Below, one piece after another: positions 63,201 to 64,000 of a stretch of DNA of 64,000 bases. Location of the stretch: assembly GCF_030463535.1 (NCBI RefSeq), contig NC_132879.1, forward strand, positions 36,380,425-36,444,424, written 5' to 3'. Source of the stretch: Salminus brasiliensis (Eukaryota; Chordata; Actinopteri; Characiformes; Bryconidae). The position numbers and the translations under genes are program-made. Position 1 is the stretch's first letter. The number at the start of each line of letters is the position of its first letter. The notes under the pieces were generated by a model. It had not been told where the DNA came from and ran no database searches. It saw only the letters and a list, made by a program, of their open reading frames with translations.

Positions 63201-63763
63201 TCATGGAAAGAACACTTGGCAAATTTTTAATTGGGGGGGAGGGGGTGCAGCCAGAAAAGCAAACATCACATCTGTAAAACATTCTGGGGGAAAATGGCTT
63301 GTACAGCAGAGTAACGAACCTAACAACACCTTACAATTCACAATACAAAGGCATACACTTAAGGTTTTGCCATGGCACTCCATGGACAACAGAAGGTGCA
63401 AAAATAAGAAGACATTACAAACAATATTTATATTTTTCTTCTTTGAATCATAGGCTTCTTTCTTTCTCCAGTGCAATTTTTACACCTCACAAGCTGCACA
63501 AACAGTAAATTATTTCAAGGCTGTACAATGCCTTACTTGAAGCGCGTTTTTTCTTCCAGGTCAGAAGAGGGCTCCTCAGTGATGAGGTTGACTAACTCCT
63601 GCATGCAGTGTTCCTGGGAAAGGAAGAGCAGCAGTCTTCGGTTCTGGGCCTTGCACTCCTGCAACACGTCTTCCTCCTCCATCAGCTCCCGCAGAGTCAC
63701 GTCCTCCCTGTCCAGCAACTGGTCGATATGGGAGGTGGTATGCAGGTCAAACTTCCAGAACAT
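50893..63763 (-). CDS. ppp6r2: protein phosphatase 6 regulatory subunit 2 (SAPS domain)
   Basis: Scaffold that targets the PP6 catalytic subunit. Twenty-two exons on the - strand: 63763-63537, 61572-61386, 60659-60522, 59548-59483, 59265-59153, 58459-58346, 58211-58085, 57868-57716, 57443-57213, 55803-55739, 55655-55540, 54209-54124, 53878-53798, 53605-53508, 53412-53355, 53263-53136, 53003-52843, 52680-52545, 52261-52209, 52124-51968, 51834-51703, 50935-50893; total 889 residues, no stops. Start [15 protein letters not shown] in a good Kozak context (GCCGCCACC). The helical-repeat SAPS domain (about 1-520) includes [38 protein letters not shown] and [23 protein letters not shown] and [14 protein letters not shown] follow, then an acidic, serine-rich disordered tail ending ITPNGPI. 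The run [15 protein letters not shown] and TFTEFQPFC favour R2 over R3. The a/b duplicate is undecided. Confidence 0.95.
51376..51409. repeat. (AT)n microsatellite
   Basis: Uninterrupted AT repeat in the last intron of ppp6r2. Confidence 0.9.
54400..55300 (-). mobile_element. decayed Tc1/mariner-type transposon in a ppp6r2 intron
   Basis: On the - strand the reading gives [20 protein letters not shown] near 54700-54640, then with changes a C-terminal helix-rich part ([20 protein letters not shown]) near 54560-54490. This is the second catalytic motif and C-terminus of a Tc1-type transposase. The upstream part (to about 55300) carries words of the same element, such as GACCCAGTTCCAC on +. Stops and lost motifs show inactivity. 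Confidence 0.65.
56180..56930 (-). mobile_element. decayed hAT (ZBED-type) transposase in a ppp6r2 intron
   Basis: On the - strand, broken frames give [14 protein letters not shown] near 56700, [20 protein letters not shown] near 56490-56430, and [20 protein letters not shown] followed by [10 protein letters not shown] near 56370-56280. The order and motifs match the central part of a hAT-family transposase. The copy is interrupted by stops and lacks visible ends. Confidence 0.75.
57156..57199. repeat. long poly(A)/poly(T) run
   Basis: About 43 A on the + strand, 14 bases from the ppp6r2 exon ending at 57213, on its intron side. Its length may be imprecise. Confidence 0.9.
59109..59143 (-). 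promoter_or_regulatory. 13-bp perfect hairpin just after a ppp6r2 5' splice site
   Basis: TTTGTCGGTTTCC (59109-59121) and GGAAACCGACAAA (59131-59143) pair perfectly around a 9-base loop. On the transcribed strand it begins at about position 10 of the intron following the exon ending at 59153, just beyond the U1-binding bases. Any effect on splicing is inference. Confidence 0.6.
61573..63536 (-). other. ppp6r2 first coding intron, nothing recognised
   Basis: About 2 kb of AT-rich sequence with normal splice ends. Short open frames at 62325-62555, 63036-63230 and 63201-63508 have no support. Confidence 0.5.
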
Positions 63764-63791
63764 GGTGGCGGCTGCAGGAGGAAGCACAGAC
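63764..63791 (-). other. 5' UTR part of the ppp6r2 first coding exon
   Basis: An acceptor (TATTTCCAG on the - strand) ends at 63792, so the exon with the ATG starts at 63791 and at least one further non-coding exon lies beyond 63800, possibly outside the window. Confidence 0.65.
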
Positions 63792-64000
63792 CTGGAAATA
63801 GAGCATGAGCAGGTTTAAACATGAACATATTAGCCATCTGAAAAATGTAACCAATCATTTTACAATTTCAAAAGTGATTAATAATAAAGTAATTTGAAGA
63901 TATTTACACATGCATATAATTGTCAGTTTAGGGTCATTTATACCTCTACGGCGCTCTTAGTTTTTAATAAGCTTGATTAGCACAAGTACAGTACTATGCT

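Noticed and set aside
62325-63508. Short open frames in the ppp6r2 first intron
   Set aside because: Below chance length, overlapping on both strands, and with no splice or homology support.
1-64000. CRISPR arrays, operons, phage or insertion sequences
   Set aside because: All tandem repeats found are microsatellites or minisatellites without spacer structure, and the genes are split by introns in the vertebrate manner.

Overview
The window is vertebrate nuclear DNA and almost certainly from a teleost fish. All protein genes are split into short exons with GT-AG introns. The non-coding part is full of AT, TG, CA, GA and CT microsatellites, decayed Tc1-like and hAT-like DNA transposons, a decayed non-LTR retroelement, MITEs, and a tRNA-derived SINE of a type I associate with otophysan fishes (characins, catfishes and relatives). 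The species call beyond teleost is inference. I saw no prokaryotic or viral gene.

Layout, left to right. (1) 1-419, + strand: the last two coding exons of an unidentified coiled-coil protein, followed by an intergenic stretch with paired repeats. (2) 1836-9342, + strand: a CatSper1-type sperm calcium channel gene. Its 18 coding exons form one open frame of 658 codons, with an upstream non-coding exon and E-box, CRE and X-box-like promoter motifs. Its N-terminal part is not the usual CatSper1 N-terminus. It is a signal peptide, a short cysteine-containing ectodomain like the C-terminal stalk of the CatSper auxiliary subunits (beta, gamma, delta, epsilon), and an extra membrane helix, joined in frame to the six-helix pore subunit. 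This is the most unusual object in the window. (3) 9.4-16.5 kb: a repeat-rich intergenic region with a decayed LINE, a Tc1 element with long inverted ends and other repeats. (4) 16902-31589, + strand: a complete sortilin gene (21 coding exons, 800 codons) with repeat-rich introns and a minisatellite in its probable 3' UTR. (5) 31.6-35.8 kb: repeat-rich, including a duplicated segment. (6) 36934-41763, + strand: complete fam3c (9 coding exons, 227 codons) with a CpG-containing 5' region. (7) 41.8-50.8 kb: probable 3' UTRs of fam3c and ppp6r2 facing each other, with a GC-richer patch at 46.7-47.2 kb. (8) 50893-63763, - strand: complete ppp6r2 coding region (22 exons, 889 codons), a protein phosphatase 6 regulatory subunit.

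For fam3c, sort1, the CatSper gene and ppp6r2 I placed every splice site by hand. The summed exon lengths are divisible by three and no internal stop is met, which supports the models. The genes are functionally unrelated (sperm calcium entry, endosomal sorting, a secreted cytokine-like factor, a phosphatase scaffold) and are not an operon-like unit. fam3c and ppp6r2 converge; the others are tandem.
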